From Chthoniobacteraceae bacterium (GTDB lineage: Bacteria; Verrucomicrobiota; Verrucomicrobiia; Chthoniobacterales; Chthoniobacteraceae), in assembly GCA_947476045.1 (NCBI GenBank), contig CANJNZ010000007.1:32171-96170 (forward strand): a stretch of 64,000 nt of DNA, given 5' to 3'. Position numbers and translations under genes: made by a program. Below, piece by piece: positions 26,203 to 35,018 of the stretch; position 1 is the first letter of the stretch, and each line of letters starts with the position of its first letter. Below the pieces are notes generated by a model. It worked only from the letters and a program-made list of their open reading frames with translations. It was not told the DNA's origin and did not search any database.

Positions 26203-28121
26203 CAGCGAATTACACGAGTTCCACGCTCATACGTCCGTGCGATGTGAAAGCCCGGCGGATTGGCGTCTTGCAGCAGCGTGTCATAATACCAGCGGCGATT
26301 TGGCGGGCTGTATCGTGCAGAACTCCAGGTTCCCTTTGCCTGCTGGCTGTTGTAAAGCGGCGCGAGCGACCCATAGACGGTAAAATAATCACCAGACCAA
26401 TCTTCGAGGAAGCGAGTGTAGTTTTCAGTGCCTCCGCTATATGAACTGCTTGTCGTGGGAACGGTGCCGCCGAGTAATGCGCAGTTGACTGTCGTGTTGC
26501 TGGCAGCGGGTCCCGCTCCGCCTGGCCCGCTGGATGTCGAGTTTGTGTCGAGCCATGCATTGGAAAGAATATTGATGGAGTCTCCCATCACCGCAGCGGG
26601 AGCGCGTGTATAGCCAGTTACGACAGGACTTGGTTTATCTGCCGGGGGTGTGTAAGAGGTGGCGGTGTTGGAGGCGGGCTGCGTCGTGCCTGTTGCACCG
26701 GTATTGTAATCCCCCTGAATATAAACTGGATTCGGTGAGATGACTGAAAATCCAGTGCCGGTCGTTGAGTTATAGGGGAGTTTCGCTCCATTTGTCAGTT
26801 TTACCGCGCGGCTTTTACTACTGGTGACTGTGCCGGTGCCAATCTTTGTGCTGACGATGGTGCCGTAACTGGTGTCCGCAATGTAAAAAGTGAGACCATC
26901 GTTCGAATTGTTGTTATCCGTAATTTTCGCAGCGCTGTATGCCGTGGTAATCGCTCCAACATTGAGTGAAACTGTTCGGACATTGTCCCCCTGACGTTGG
27001 TCGTAAAGCGCTGTGTTTGTCGTTAAGGCGCCGGTGATCGCAATGTAATCCTGGGATGTTGCGGCTAGAGCCGTCGTCGAAGCGCCTTTGTAGATGGTCA
27101 CTGCGTTCGCGGAGTTTACATAAATGCGGTAATCAGCAGTGGAAACCAGCCGTTCTGTAAGAGATGGGTCCAATTGAAGAACATCACTGAAACTCGTGTT
27201 GGCCTCCTCGAGGATTTCGTGATAGCCGTCATTATTGGGGTTTCCATCAGAATTTGTATCATTGCTGATGATATCATCCGTGAAATTGGGATCGAGCGAC
27301 GTAAATGGGACATCAAACAGCTTCTGCGTTTGTCCGACGTGTGGTGGGCTTGACAGACTCCAGTTGTCCCCAAGTCCACTGGTCCCGATGGTGGGAGCTG
27401 TGGTTCCATAGCGAGGGTCGTTGCTTCTGTAGTTGGTAGTGTGCGTTCCGGTAAAAGCCACGTCCTGCAAATAATGAAGGCTGTCCGATGCTGTGTAGAG
27501 GTCACCGCTGATGAAAACAGGTCCATCCACATACATCGGAGGGCCGGGATGCATTTCGGTGACAGGCTGGGTGCTGAAATAAAAATAGGAAAAGAAACTT
27601 TTGCCACCGCGAACAAAATTTCTCTGCACAGTGAGCGTCGAGTTGTTGCCCAAAGAGGTGCTTTTTACTGTCACGGTCGCCAGATAATTCAGGCGCATGA
27701 TCAGGCTCGATTTTGTGCCATTTTCAGCGAGCGGCCGATCTGAGGTGCCGGTCAGCGGAGCAAGGAGCGGAGTTGCAGCCTGAACGCTCCAGCTAACCAG
27801 TGTGACATTGGGTGGCGCGGGAAGTTGGGTGCTTGTCGGTGCAGTGAGAGCACTTTGCAGTGACGAATTGGTGAGCCCCTGTGTGCGGTCGGTATTGTTG
27901 TTCACTGCTATCATGGCGCCCCTCCATTGATCGTAGAGGCTCTCCATCACACCATCTGCGTAGGAGATCATTTTCGCCCGGTCCACGCTGCGGTTTGCCA
28001 TGCGTGCATTGAAATTGGTGACGTTGAGGGACACTCCGACCAGCATGGAGCCTATCAATAAAGCGACCATAACAACGCCAAGGGCGCTGCCTTGTTTTGT
28101 GCGGATAAGTATATTTCTCAT
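26202..28121 (-). CDS. PilX-like pilus assembly protein
   Basis: 639 residues. One N-terminal membrane helix (SALGVVMVALLIGSMLVGVS) preceded by a short basic head, then a long Ser/Thr/Asn-rich exported body. PilX/GspK-like proteins in Verrucomicrobia have this layout; the precursor lacks a full F-T-L-I-E prepilin box, so the assignment is by context. It overlaps the PilW-like gene by four bases (ATGA) and the downstream secreted protein by one base. In-frame repeats of the type VYIQGDYNTGATGTTQPA lie in the C-terminal half. Confidence 0.7.
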   Translation of the reverse strand: MRNILIRTKQGSALGVVMVALLIGSMLVGVSLNVTNFNARMANRSVDRAKMISYADGVMESLYDQWRGAMIAVNNNTDRTQGLTNSSLQSALTAPTSTQLPAPPNVTLVSWSVQAATPLLAPLTGTSDRPLAENGTKSSLIMRLNYLATVTVKSTSLGNNSTLTVQRNFVRGGKSFFSYFYFSTQPVTEMHPGPPMYVDGPVFISGDLYTASDSLHYLQDVAFTGTHTTNYRSNDPRYGTTAPTIGTSGLGDNWSLSSPPHVGQTQKLFDVPFTSLDPNFTDDIISNDTNSDGNPNNDGYHEILEEANTSFSDVLQLDPSLTERLVSTADYRIYVNSANAVTIYKGASTTALAATSQDYIAITGALTTNTALYDQRQGDNVRTVSLNVGAITTAYSAAKITDNNNSNDGLTFYIADTSYGTIVSTKIGTGTVTSSKSRAVKLTNGAKLPYNSTTGTGFSVISPNPVYIQGDYNTGATGTTQPASNTATSYTPPADKPSPVVTGYTRAPAAVMGDSINILSNAWLDTNSTSSGPGGAGPAASNTTVNCALLGGTVPTTSSSYSGGTENYTRFLEDWSGDYFTVYGSLAPLYNSQQAKGTWSSARYSPPNRRWYYDTLLQDANPPGFHIARTYERGTRVIR

Positions 28122-29029
28122 TGTGGTGTTTGCAGGGTTGATACAAATGGTGGCTGGTCTCTGACTGAAATTACCGTTTGCAATGTCAGTGCGCCGTTCG
28201 GAAAATTGGTGTTTGAATACTTCAAGTCGTAGGCTTCGAACGAAAGGCGCAGATTCGTGCGCTCAGAGGATGTGCTGGAACTCGTCGCATAGAGGACGGA
28301 GAATGGCTTTGGGGATGTGATATTGTAGCAGACAGCGGCGCAGGTAGAGGGCGCGTTGGAATAGTCGGAATGAAACCTCAAAGTGTTATTGTAAACGGAG
28401 TATGCCACCTGCCGGTAAAACATAGCGGTGGTTACTTTCGGACTGGTGGTGGACAGAGTATAGCCTGTGCCGCTATTATTTACATTAGCGATTGTGACAA
28501 CTCCAGTTGGGGAGATAACCGTTGGAGCAGTGACAATAGCACTTATCCGGAACTCTTTATCGATGAGAGGCAGCCAGACTTTATCATTAACTCTTGGTGT
28601 ATAGCGTAAAGCGCCGCTTACAGCCGGGCCGAAATTAAAGCTGAGGTTGGTGGCTGTGGCGGCAGCATCAGCATTCAACTGAACGGGCCCTCCCACTTGC
28701 ATCCAATACCGCACCGCATTCGATCTGGAACTGATATATTGCCCCGAGAGCGGGTCTAGATCGGTTGAAACGGTAGTTGTAGAATCGGTGTATGAGGTCC
28801 CGTCAAAATTCACCAGGGTGAATATCGAACCAGAAGACTGGATGTCTTTTACGAGACGGTTCGCTGCCTGCGTAAAAGCTCCGCTGCCATGATTATAAGC
28901 CAGATTCTTAGCGCTGAGACGGGAGGTGGCCCAACTTAGTGACACCATTCCCAGTGTCACACCTAAACCTATGGTCATCGCCACTACCAACTCGGTGATC
29001 GTATATCCGGATTTATTAAGTGATTTCAT
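28118..29029 (-). CDS. prepilin-type N-terminal cleavage/methylation domain protein, PilW-like
   Basis: 303 residues. The prepilin signal is KSGYTITELVVAMTIGLGVT (cleavage expected after Gly, before Tyr; Glu +5 of the mature form is present). The rest is a large beta-rich minor pilin. It follows a PilV-like gene after 12 bases and overlaps the next gene by four bases, so it belongs to one minor-pilin operon. These proteins prime type IV pili or type II secretion pseudopili. Confidence 0.85.
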   Translation of the reverse strand: MKSLNKSGYTITELVVAMTIGLGVTLGMVSLSWATSRLSAKNLAYNHGSGAFTQAANRLVKDIQSSGSIFTLVNFDGTSYTDSTTTVSTDLDPLSGQYISSRSNAVRYWMQVGGPVQLNADAAATATNLSFNFGPAVSGALRYTPRVNDKVWLPLIDKEFRISAIVTAPTVISPTGVVTIANVNNSGTGYTLSTTSPKVTTAMFYRQVAYSVYNNTLRFHSDYSNAPSTCAAVCYNITSPKPFSVLYATSSSTSSERTNLRLSFEAYDLKYSNTNFPNGALTLQTVISVRDQPPFVSTLQTPQ

Positions 29030-29041
29030 ATACTGGAAGTC

Positions 29042-29551
29042 TCAGATATTGTCCGTGGTGCGCATACTGTTCATGCTTACGGAATACGTTCTTCCACGAT
29101 AGGAATAGGTCACGGTAACGACTGCGCTTCTGACGCGGGCGCTGATACTCGTGACGGTCGTTGTTCGGGTCGCGTTTGCCTGCAGATCCAAATTTGTGAA
29201 CGCGGTTGAGAGGCCGGTCGCATTATTGAAGTTATCGTTATCGAGCGGGAGATTGTTTTCTGTCGTGGCTCCCACCACGAGTATTGCGGGAGCTGAGGTT
29301 GCGACATCCCATGGCGTTGTCATGAACAAGTCGATTCGTTGCTGCACAAAAGCCAGTGCCAACGTCCTAAGTCTTGAAACGGCGGCATACCGATTGAGCT
29401 GTGTAAGAGCGACTAAAGAGGTGCATGCGAATACTGCCATAATGGATGCCGCAATTAAAACCTCCACCATGGTAAAGCCCTGCCTCTGCCTTCTGGCAGG
29501 GCCCATGATGGGTAGTTTTTGGCATTGAACGGTAAAATCCATAACTGTCAT
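29042..29551 (-). CDS. prepilin-type protein, PilV-like
   Basis: 169 residues from the listed start; ATG 29542 or 29506 (giving MGPARRQRQGFTMVEV) are alternatives and the last is the most typical prepilin leader. The signal RQGFTMVEVLIAASIMAVFA fits class III prepilins with Glu +5. Short mature domain with TTTVTSISARVRSAVVTVTY. First gene of the minor-pilin operon and divergent from the S10 peptidase gene. Confidence 0.85.
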   Translation of the reverse strand: MTVMDFTVQCQKLPIMGPARRQRQGFTMVEVLIAASIMAVFACTSLVALTQLNRYAAVSRLRTLALAFVQQRIDLFMTTPWDVATSAPAILVVGATTENNLPLDNDNFNNATGLSTAFTNLDLQANATRTTTVTSISARVRSAVVTVTYSYRGRTYSVSMNSMRTTDNI

Positions 29552-29700
29552 AAAGCATCAAATGTGCCAGACAACCAAGTAATCAACAGCATTACTGCGT
29601 GAAACGATAGGGTGGCGGGTGACTTGCGGATGACTCAGGACGAATAGTGCAAATTTCAATCGTGCCAGAATGGAGCGGTTCGCATAAGAGACTCCGCGCT

Positions 29701-31257
29701 ATGTCCGTAATTATCCGCCTGCTCTCCTGCCTTATATTTCTCACCGCACCACTTTGCGCCGAGGACTCTGGTAAAAAAGCGCCAGCTTCCAAAAAAGCCG
29801 ATGAAGCGAACGGTGCGACGGATGAGGAAAAATCCACCAAGGAGGACAAGGACAAAAAGCCGGAGGTGAAGGCCAAGGAAACCAAGGGGAGCGTGAAGAT
29901 TGCCGGTGCCGATGTCAGCTATCTCGCGAAGACCGGGACGCTCCCGCTTTTGAAGGACGACGGCACACCGCGCGCGGATGTTTTTTACGTCTATTACGCC
30001 GCGACTGATGGGGATGGGAAACCACTCGCCGCTAAGAACACCGCGCGCCCCATCATGTTTTGCTTTAACGGTGGCCCTGGCAGCAGCGCGGTGTGGCTGC
30101 ATTTCGGCGGACTTGGGCCGAAGAAAATCGCTCTCCCGCCGGATGGAAAAACTTTTGAGCCACTCGGTCAGATTGCGGACAACCCGCTGTCCATTCTCGA
30201 TGTAACCGATCTCGTTTTTCTCGATCCCGTCGGCACTGGCGCGTCGCGTCCGGCGAAGGGGGAGAAGGGCGAACAGTTCTGGGGCGTGGACGAGGACATC
30301 GAGTCGTGCGGCGAATTCATCCGCCTGCTCACCACGCGGGAGGGCCGCTGGATGTCGCCAAAATTTCTGTGCGGCGAAAGTTACGGCGGACTCCGTGGCG
30401 CGGGCCTCTGCGACCATTTGCAGGAAAAGCATGGCATGATGATCGCCGGTTTTGTCTGCGTCAGCGGGGTGTTGAATTTTGCAACTGTCGGAGCCGACCT
30501 TTCAAACGATCTTCCGTATATCACCGCACTTTCCGCGCTCGCCGCGACCGCGCACTACCACGGAAAAATTTCCGGCGACTTGGATAAATTACTCTCGGAA
30601 TCCCGAGCCTTCGCATTCGGTGAATACGCTGCCGCTTTGCTGAAAGGACGCACGATTTCCGATGATGAGCGCCATCGTATCGCAGCGAAAATGTCCGCTT
30701 TCATCGGCCTCACCGCCGAGCAAATCGAGGACAACGATCTCCGCGTGGACACCTCCGTTTTTCGCGAACTCCTGCTGCGCAAAGAAAACAAAATCATCGG
30801 TCGTTTCGATGCGCGCCTCACCGCCGAGGACGCCGACCGCAGCGAGACGCGCCCGGAATTTGACCCCAGCTTCAACAGCGTCATCGGCCCATTCAGCGCG
30901 ATGGCCAACGCCTACATTCGCGGCACTCTCGGCTACGAAAGCGACCAGCCCTACCGCATTCTCACCGGTCTCCCGTGGAACTACACACGCTTCGCCAATC
31001 GCTACGCCGGCACCGACGCGCGCCTCGCCAGCGCGATGAAAAATAATCCACGCCTGCGCCTGCTCATCTGCCACGGCCTCCGCGACCTTGCCGTGCCGCT
31101 CGATGCCACGCGCTACTCCATAGACCATCTGCCCGTCCCCGACAGCATCCGCAAAAACATCACCTACGCCACCTACGAGAGCGGCCACATGATGTATCTC
31201 CTCGACAAAGACGCCGCCAAACTCCGCGCCGACATCGTGGCGTGGATGAGAAAATAG
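29701..31257 (+). CDS. S10 family serine carboxypeptidase-like protein, secreted
   Basis: 518 residues from ATG 29701; the in-frame ATG 29647 lacks the signal peptide at the start. Signal peptide VIIRLLSCLIFLTAPLCAED, then a Lys/Asp-rich linker. Catalytic motifs of the alpha/beta hydrolase S10 fold: FCFNGGPGSSAVW, nucleophile GESYGGLRG, LVFLDPVGTGAS, and the C-terminal Asp (HGLRDLAVPLD) and His (YESGHMMYL). Periplasmic or secreted peptidase. It converges on the ATP-grasp-like gene with a seven-base gap. The exact substrate is unknown. Confidence 0.93.
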   Translation: MSVIIRLLSCLIFLTAPLCAEDSGKKAPASKKADEANGATDEEKSTKEDKDKKPEVKAKETKGSVKIAGADVSYLAKTGTLPLLKDDGTPRADVFYVYYAATDGDGKPLAAKNTARPIMFCFNGGPGSSAVWLHFGGLGPKKIALPPDGKTFEPLGQIADNPLSILDVTDLVFLDPVGTGASRPAKGEKGEQFWGVDEDIESCGEFIRLLTTREGRWMSPKFLCGESYGGLRGAGLCDHLQEKHGMMIAGFVCVSGVLNFATVGADLSNDLPYITALSALAATAHYHGKISGDLDKLLSESRAFAFGEYAAALLKGRTISDDERHRIAAKMSAFIGLTAEQIEDNDLRVDTSVFRELLLRKENKIIGRFDARLTAEDADRSETRPEFDPSFNSVIGPFSAMANAYIRGTLGYESDQPYRILTGLPWNYTRFANRYAGTDARLASAMKNNPRLRLLICHGLRDLAVPLDATRYSIDHLPVPDSIRKNITYATYESGHMMYLLDKDAAKLRADIVAWMRK

Positions 31258-31264
31258 AGCCGCG

Positions 31265-32569
31265 TTAGTTTGCTGCGACGGATGTGAGGATCGCGTCTTT
31301 CATGCCGTGGACGATCTTTTTGTCGGCAGGGACAATCGTTGCGAGCGCGCCGCCGAGGTTTGCGTTTCCATCGTTCACAAAGTAGTAGGGGCAGAGGCGG
31401 ACGCGACCGCGCATGGTGTGCACTTCGCCGCTTTCGGGATCGAAATAGGGATGCTCGACGATGCGTGTGTGGGCGAAGCGCATGAGCACGTGCGGATGCT
31501 CTGAGAAGTCGGTGAGGGCGTGTTCGACTGCGGCGGCCCATTCGTTTTGCGGAACGTCGGAGCCGACGACGACGCCTCGACTGCCCCACGCTTGCGGGGA
31601 GTAGCCGCTGATTTTTAAAACGAGGTCGCGCTGTTTTTGTGAAAAGGCGGACAGTTCACGCCAGTCGTTGATCTCCAGCCCCGGTAGCACGGCGTGGTGT
31701 GGCAGCGGCGCGGGGTCGAGCACCCACGACATGGGGATGTGTTTTTGCAGTTCGAGAAAGTGACGCTCGCTCAATTCGCGCCGCCAAAATTCGCGCAGCG
31801 GTCGCGACCAAAACAGCGCGAGCCAGAGTTTTTCCTCCAGCCATGGCTTCATCGGAGGAGTGACGCGGACGTTGCCCGCGAGCATTTGCTCCATGAGTGC
31901 GCGTGCGCTGGGGATGTTGGGGAGATCGAACAGCTCGAAGAAACGGTAAGTTGATTTCGGATTTCGGATTTCGGATTTCGGATTGAAGTCTTCCGCGCGC
32001 TCTACTCGCCATGTGGTGCCGGATTCATTTGCGATGCGTGCGAGCCAGTTCATTTCGGGGCGGTAGGTGGCGGATTCGTCGCTCACTAAAATGTCGGCTT
32101 GTTCGCCGAGGATGCTGCGGAAACCTGCGAGCATTCCTTCGCCTCCGCCGAGAACGTCGTGTCCGAGGGCGGCGTAGGTTTTTGAGAGCCATCCAGTGAG
32201 GCCGATGCCGCCGGGGACGCTGTCCAACTCGGTGATTGCAAAGCCGTCGGGTGTGAGCAGCAGGTCGGGGCGGATGACTTGCGGGAGGTCGGCGCGGAAT
32301 TGCTTTTGCCGCGCGAATTCGAGCAGCTCTGCTGGCTTGCCGCGATCGCAATAGTCGGCGACCCACGCGGGGGCTTTGCCATTGAGCGAGCGGTGGTAAA
32401 GTTCGTTGCAGCCGCGTTGGAAGAGTTGCAGGCGGTGGCCGAGTTTTTCCAGTTCGTCCACGGTCTTTGCATCCAGCCGCAGCGGCTCCGGCGAAAGCAG
32501 GAAGTCCTTTTCAGCAAAAAGACCCTCGGCGGGAAATGCGGAGCGGAGTGCGGCGAGTGTGGCTGGCAT
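31265..32569 (-). CDS. ATP-grasp-like protein, glutathionylspermidine-synthase-type
   Basis: 434 residues from ATG 32569; ATG 32635 gives an additional Cys-rich N-terminus (GCPVCSDCSTRQ) and would overlap the bioA start. Blocks such as IRPDLLLTPDGFAITELDSV, SRGVVVGSDV, VLMRFAHTRIVEHPYFDPES and ANLGGALATIV resemble circularly permuted ATP-grasp ligases, but no catalytic motif can be fixed. At about residue 210-225 a heptamer repeat is read as NPKSEIRNPKST. The substrate is unknown. Confidence 0.55.
   Translation of the reverse strand: MPATLAALRSAFPAEGLFAEKDFLLSPEPLRLDAKTVDELEKLGHRLQLFQRGCNELYHRSLNGKAPAWVADYCDRGKPAELLEFARQKQFRADLPQVIRPDLLLTPDGFAITELDSVPGGIGLTGWLSKTYAALGHDVLGGGEGMLAGFRSILGEQADILVSDESATYRPEMNWLARIANESGTTWRVERAEDFNPKSEIRNPKSTYRFFELFDLPNIPSARALMEQMLAGNVRVTPPMKPWLEEKLWLALFWSRPLREFWRRELSERHFLELQKHIPMSWVLDPAPLPHHAVLPGLEINDWRELSAFSQKQRDLVLKISGYSPQAWGSRGVVVGSDVPQNEWAAAVEHALTDFSEHPHVLMRFAHTRIVEHPYFDPESGEVHTMRGRVRLCPYYFVNDGNANLGGALATIVPADKKIVHGMKDAILTSVAAN
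31952..31985. repeat. ATTTCGG-type heptamer repeat inside the ATP-grasp-like gene
   Basis: GATTTCGGATTTCGGATTTC units, a T variant of the ATTGCGG series, read in frame on the minus strand as KSEIRNPKS. Confidence 0.85.
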
Positions 32570-32633
32570 TTGGCGTGTTGAACAATCACTGCATACTGGA
32601 CACCCCGCCTCGGGCTCCACACGTTTCGTATCC

Positions 32634-34019
32634 ATGAGTGATGCCAAGGAGCATGATCGCCGACACGTCTGGCACCCGTTCACGCAGATGCGTGCATGGG
32701 ATGCGGGCGATCCCGTGGTGATCGTGGAAGGTGAAGGCGCGCTGCTGCGCGATGCGGAGGGGCGTGTGTATCTCGATGGGAATTCTTCGATTTGGACGAA
32801 TCTCCACGGCCACCGCCGCGCGGAACTCGATGATGCGATTCGCGCTCAACTCGGTCGTGTGGCGCACACTTCCTTCCTCGGCCTGACGAACGATGTTGCG
32901 CCGGAGTTTGCGCGCGAGCTGTTACAGGCGTTCACACGGAGCGATGAGCCGGAGGGATGGCGCGTCTTTTTTTCCGACGACGGAAGCACAGCGGTGGAGG
33001 CTGGTGTGAAAATGATTCACCAAGCGCGACAGCAACGTGGCGAGACTGAGCGGACGGTCTTTTTCTCCCTCGCGGCGGGCTATCACGGCGACACGGTGGG
33101 CGCGATGAGCGTGGGGCACAGCGCGGTGTTTCACGGGGCGTATCGCGGGCTGATGTTTCCGACGCGGGAGGTGATGCAGCCTGCGTGCTACCGCTGCCCG
33201 CACAATCGTGCACAGCCCGAGCGGGGTGTGGATGCGCGTGTTTCGCGCAAGTGCGCGTGGGAATGCGTGGGTGAAGTGGAGCGCGCGCTGGATGCTGCGG
33301 GCGGGACGGCGAGTGCGTTTGTGGTCGAGCCGCGTGTGCAGGGTGCGGGCTCGATGTCCATGCACCCGCACGGCTGGCTGGCGCGAGTTGCGGAGCTTTG
33401 CCGTGCGCGCGGTGTGTGGCTTATGCTTGATGAAGTGATGACCGGCTTTGGTCGCACCGGTGCGATGTTTGCTGCGCATCATGAGGACGTGGTGCCCGAT
33501 GTGGTCGCGCTGGGGAAGGGGATCACGGGTGGCTATCTGCCGCTCGCCGCGACCATCGCGAGCGCGGAGATTTTCGCAGCGTTCCTCGGCGAGTTCGCGG
33601 AGATGAAGACGTTTTTCCACGGTCACAGCTACAGTGGAAATCAACTCGGCTGCGCCGTGGCGCGGGCGAGTCTGCGTCTGCTGCACGGCGGGCACTCGAT
33701 GGAGCATGTGCGCGGTCGCGCTGCTGTTTTAGAAAAACTCGCGCAACGTTTCTGGCGGCATCCGAACGTCGGCGATGTGCGTTGCGAAGGAATGATCTGC
33801 GCCGTCGAGTTGGTGGAGGATTTCGCCACGCGCTCGCGCTTCCCTTTCGCGCAGCGCACCGGCCATCGCGTGTGCGAAGCGGCCCGCGCGCACGGTCTGC
33901 TCACACGTTGCGTGGGCGATATGCTGGTGCTCATGCCGCCTTACTGCGTGACGGACGATCAACTCGCGAAGGCAGCGGATGCACTATGGCGTGCTCTCGG
34001 TGAAATACTGCCTCTTTAG
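32634..34019 (+). CDS. bioA: adenosylmethionine-8-amino-7-oxononanoate aminotransferase
   Basis: 461 residues from ATG 32634. The BioA hallmarks HVWHPFTQMRAW, YLDGNSSIWTNLHGHRRAEL, FSDDGSTAVEAGVKM, YHGDTVGAMSVGH and the PLP-Lys context VALGKGITGGYLPLAATI are present, then FHGHSYSGNQLGCAVARASL. It converts KAPA to DAPA in biotin synthesis using SAM. A Cys-rich insert CYRCPHNRAQPE...CAWEC lies around residues 185-208. No other bio gene is near, so biotin genes are dispersed. It is divergent from the ATP-grasp-like gene, and the two long starts would overlap. A MITE-like palindrome follows. Confidence 0.94.
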   Translation: MSDAKEHDRRHVWHPFTQMRAWDAGDPVVIVEGEGALLRDAEGRVYLDGNSSIWTNLHGHRRAELDDAIRAQLGRVAHTSFLGLTNDVAPEFARELLQAFTRSDEPEGWRVFFSDDGSTAVEAGVKMIHQARQQRGETERTVFFSLAAGYHGDTVGAMSVGHSAVFHGAYRGLMFPTREVMQPACYRCPHNRAQPERGVDARVSRKCAWECVGEVERALDAAGGTASAFVVEPRVQGAGSMSMHPHGWLARVAELCRARGVWLMLDEVMTGFGRTGAMFAAHHEDVVPDVVALGKGITGGYLPLAATIASAEIFAAFLGEFAEMKTFFHGHSYSGNQLGCAVARASLRLLHGGHSMEHVRGRAAVLEKLAQRFWRHPNVGDVRCEGMICAVELVEDFATRSRFPFAQRTGHRVCEAARAHGLLTRCVGDMLVLMPPYCVTDDQLAKAADALWRALGEILPL

Positions 34020-34044
34020 GGAGACTGCTTAAACAGAGCGCGGT

Positions 34045-34170
34045 TCAAGGAGCGGCGACATTCTTGTCGCCGACCACACTGCGTAAGCGTCTATTCTCAT
34101 CAATACAGCCGTGAAAAATATGGCGCTGCGCGCTGATGTAAACGGCGATAGGAATGTCGCCGCTCCTTGA
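34045..34170. repeat. 126-bp MITE-like element with 27-bp terminal inverted repeats
   Basis: Left end TCAAGGAGCGGCGACATTC and right end GAATGTCGCCGCTCCTTGA are exact reverse complements over 18-19 bases and pair on over the next eight with two mismatches (TTGTCGCCG vs CTATCGCCG). The core has no gene. It lies between convergent bioA and ruvA and could serve as a transcription end for both. No target duplication is evident. Confidence 0.9.
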
Positions 34171-34179
34171 GCGAGGCTG

Positions 34180-34782
34180 TCAAAGCAGCAGCTTGAGGCT
34201 GGCGGTGACGAGTTCCTCGGTGTTTGCGGCGGGGAGCTTGGTTTCGGCGGTGCGGACGGCTTTGAGGGCGTCGGCCTGTTTGTATCCTAGGGCGATGAGG
34301 GCGAGCACGGCGTCGTTCACTTTCACCTCCTCTGCGCTCGGGGCATGGCCGGAGCTTGCGGCTTCCCACGCGGCGGCGATGCCGACTTTGTCCTTCAACT
34401 CGACGACGATTCGTTCGGCAGTTTTTTTTCCGATGCCCTTGATGCGCGAAAGTGCGGCGGTGTCTCCGGCGACGACGGCGGCCTTGAACGCGGTGACGGT
34501 GGTGCCGCTCAGAACGTCGAGCGCGGTCTTCGGGCCGATGCCGCTGACGTGCTGGACGAGAAGGCGGAAAAGATCGCGTTCGGACGCTGACATAAATCCG
34601 AACAAGATGTGCGCGTCTTCGCGGACGGTGAGGTGGGTGAGAATTTTGAGTTGGGTGCCGGGGGGCGGCAGCTTGTCGTAGCTGGAAAGTGGAATGAGCA
34701 CATGATAACCAACGCCGCCGACATCCACGACGATCTGCGTGGGCAGGGATTCGACGAGCGTGCCAGTGAGATGGTGGATCAT
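34180..34782 (-). CDS. ruvA: Holliday junction branch migration protein RuvA
   Basis: 200 residues from ATG 34782; the longer frame to 34920 has a random-looking leader. Domain I: MIHHLTGTLVES...VVDVGGVGYHVLIPLSSY; domain II helix-hairpin-helix ISGIGPKTALDVLSG and IKGIGKKTAERIVVEL; domain III at the end ALIALGYKQADALKAVR. RuvA binds four-way junctions and directs the RuvB motor. ruvB and ruvC are not adjacent. Convergent with bioA. Confidence 0.97.
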   Translation of the reverse strand: MIHHLTGTLVESLPTQIVVDVGGVGYHVLIPLSSYDKLPPPGTQLKILTHLTVREDAHILFGFMSASERDLFRLLVQHVSGIGPKTALDVLSGTTVTAFKAAVVAGDTAALSRIKGIGKKTAERIVVELKDKVGIAAAWEAASSGHAPSAEEVKVNDAVLALIALGYKQADALKAVRTAETKLPAANTEELVTASLKLLL

Positions 34783-35018
34783 GCGCAGTGCGTTAGCAGG
34801 CGGAGGCGCGCTTGCCAAATGACGAATCGCACCCGGACTTTTGTTTTCCCAATGCTTGATGAAAACCGCGCCAGGCGCTCTCAGCTTGTGATCTAACTGA
34901 ATGGCGGAGTGGTGCTCCAAGGGTGAGCTTTGAAGCGTTTGAACTGAGCGAGCAGGGGATGCGGGCGGTGGGAGTTTTTTCTTCCATCCAGCCGGGCGTC
35001 TGCCTTCATCCGCGCACT

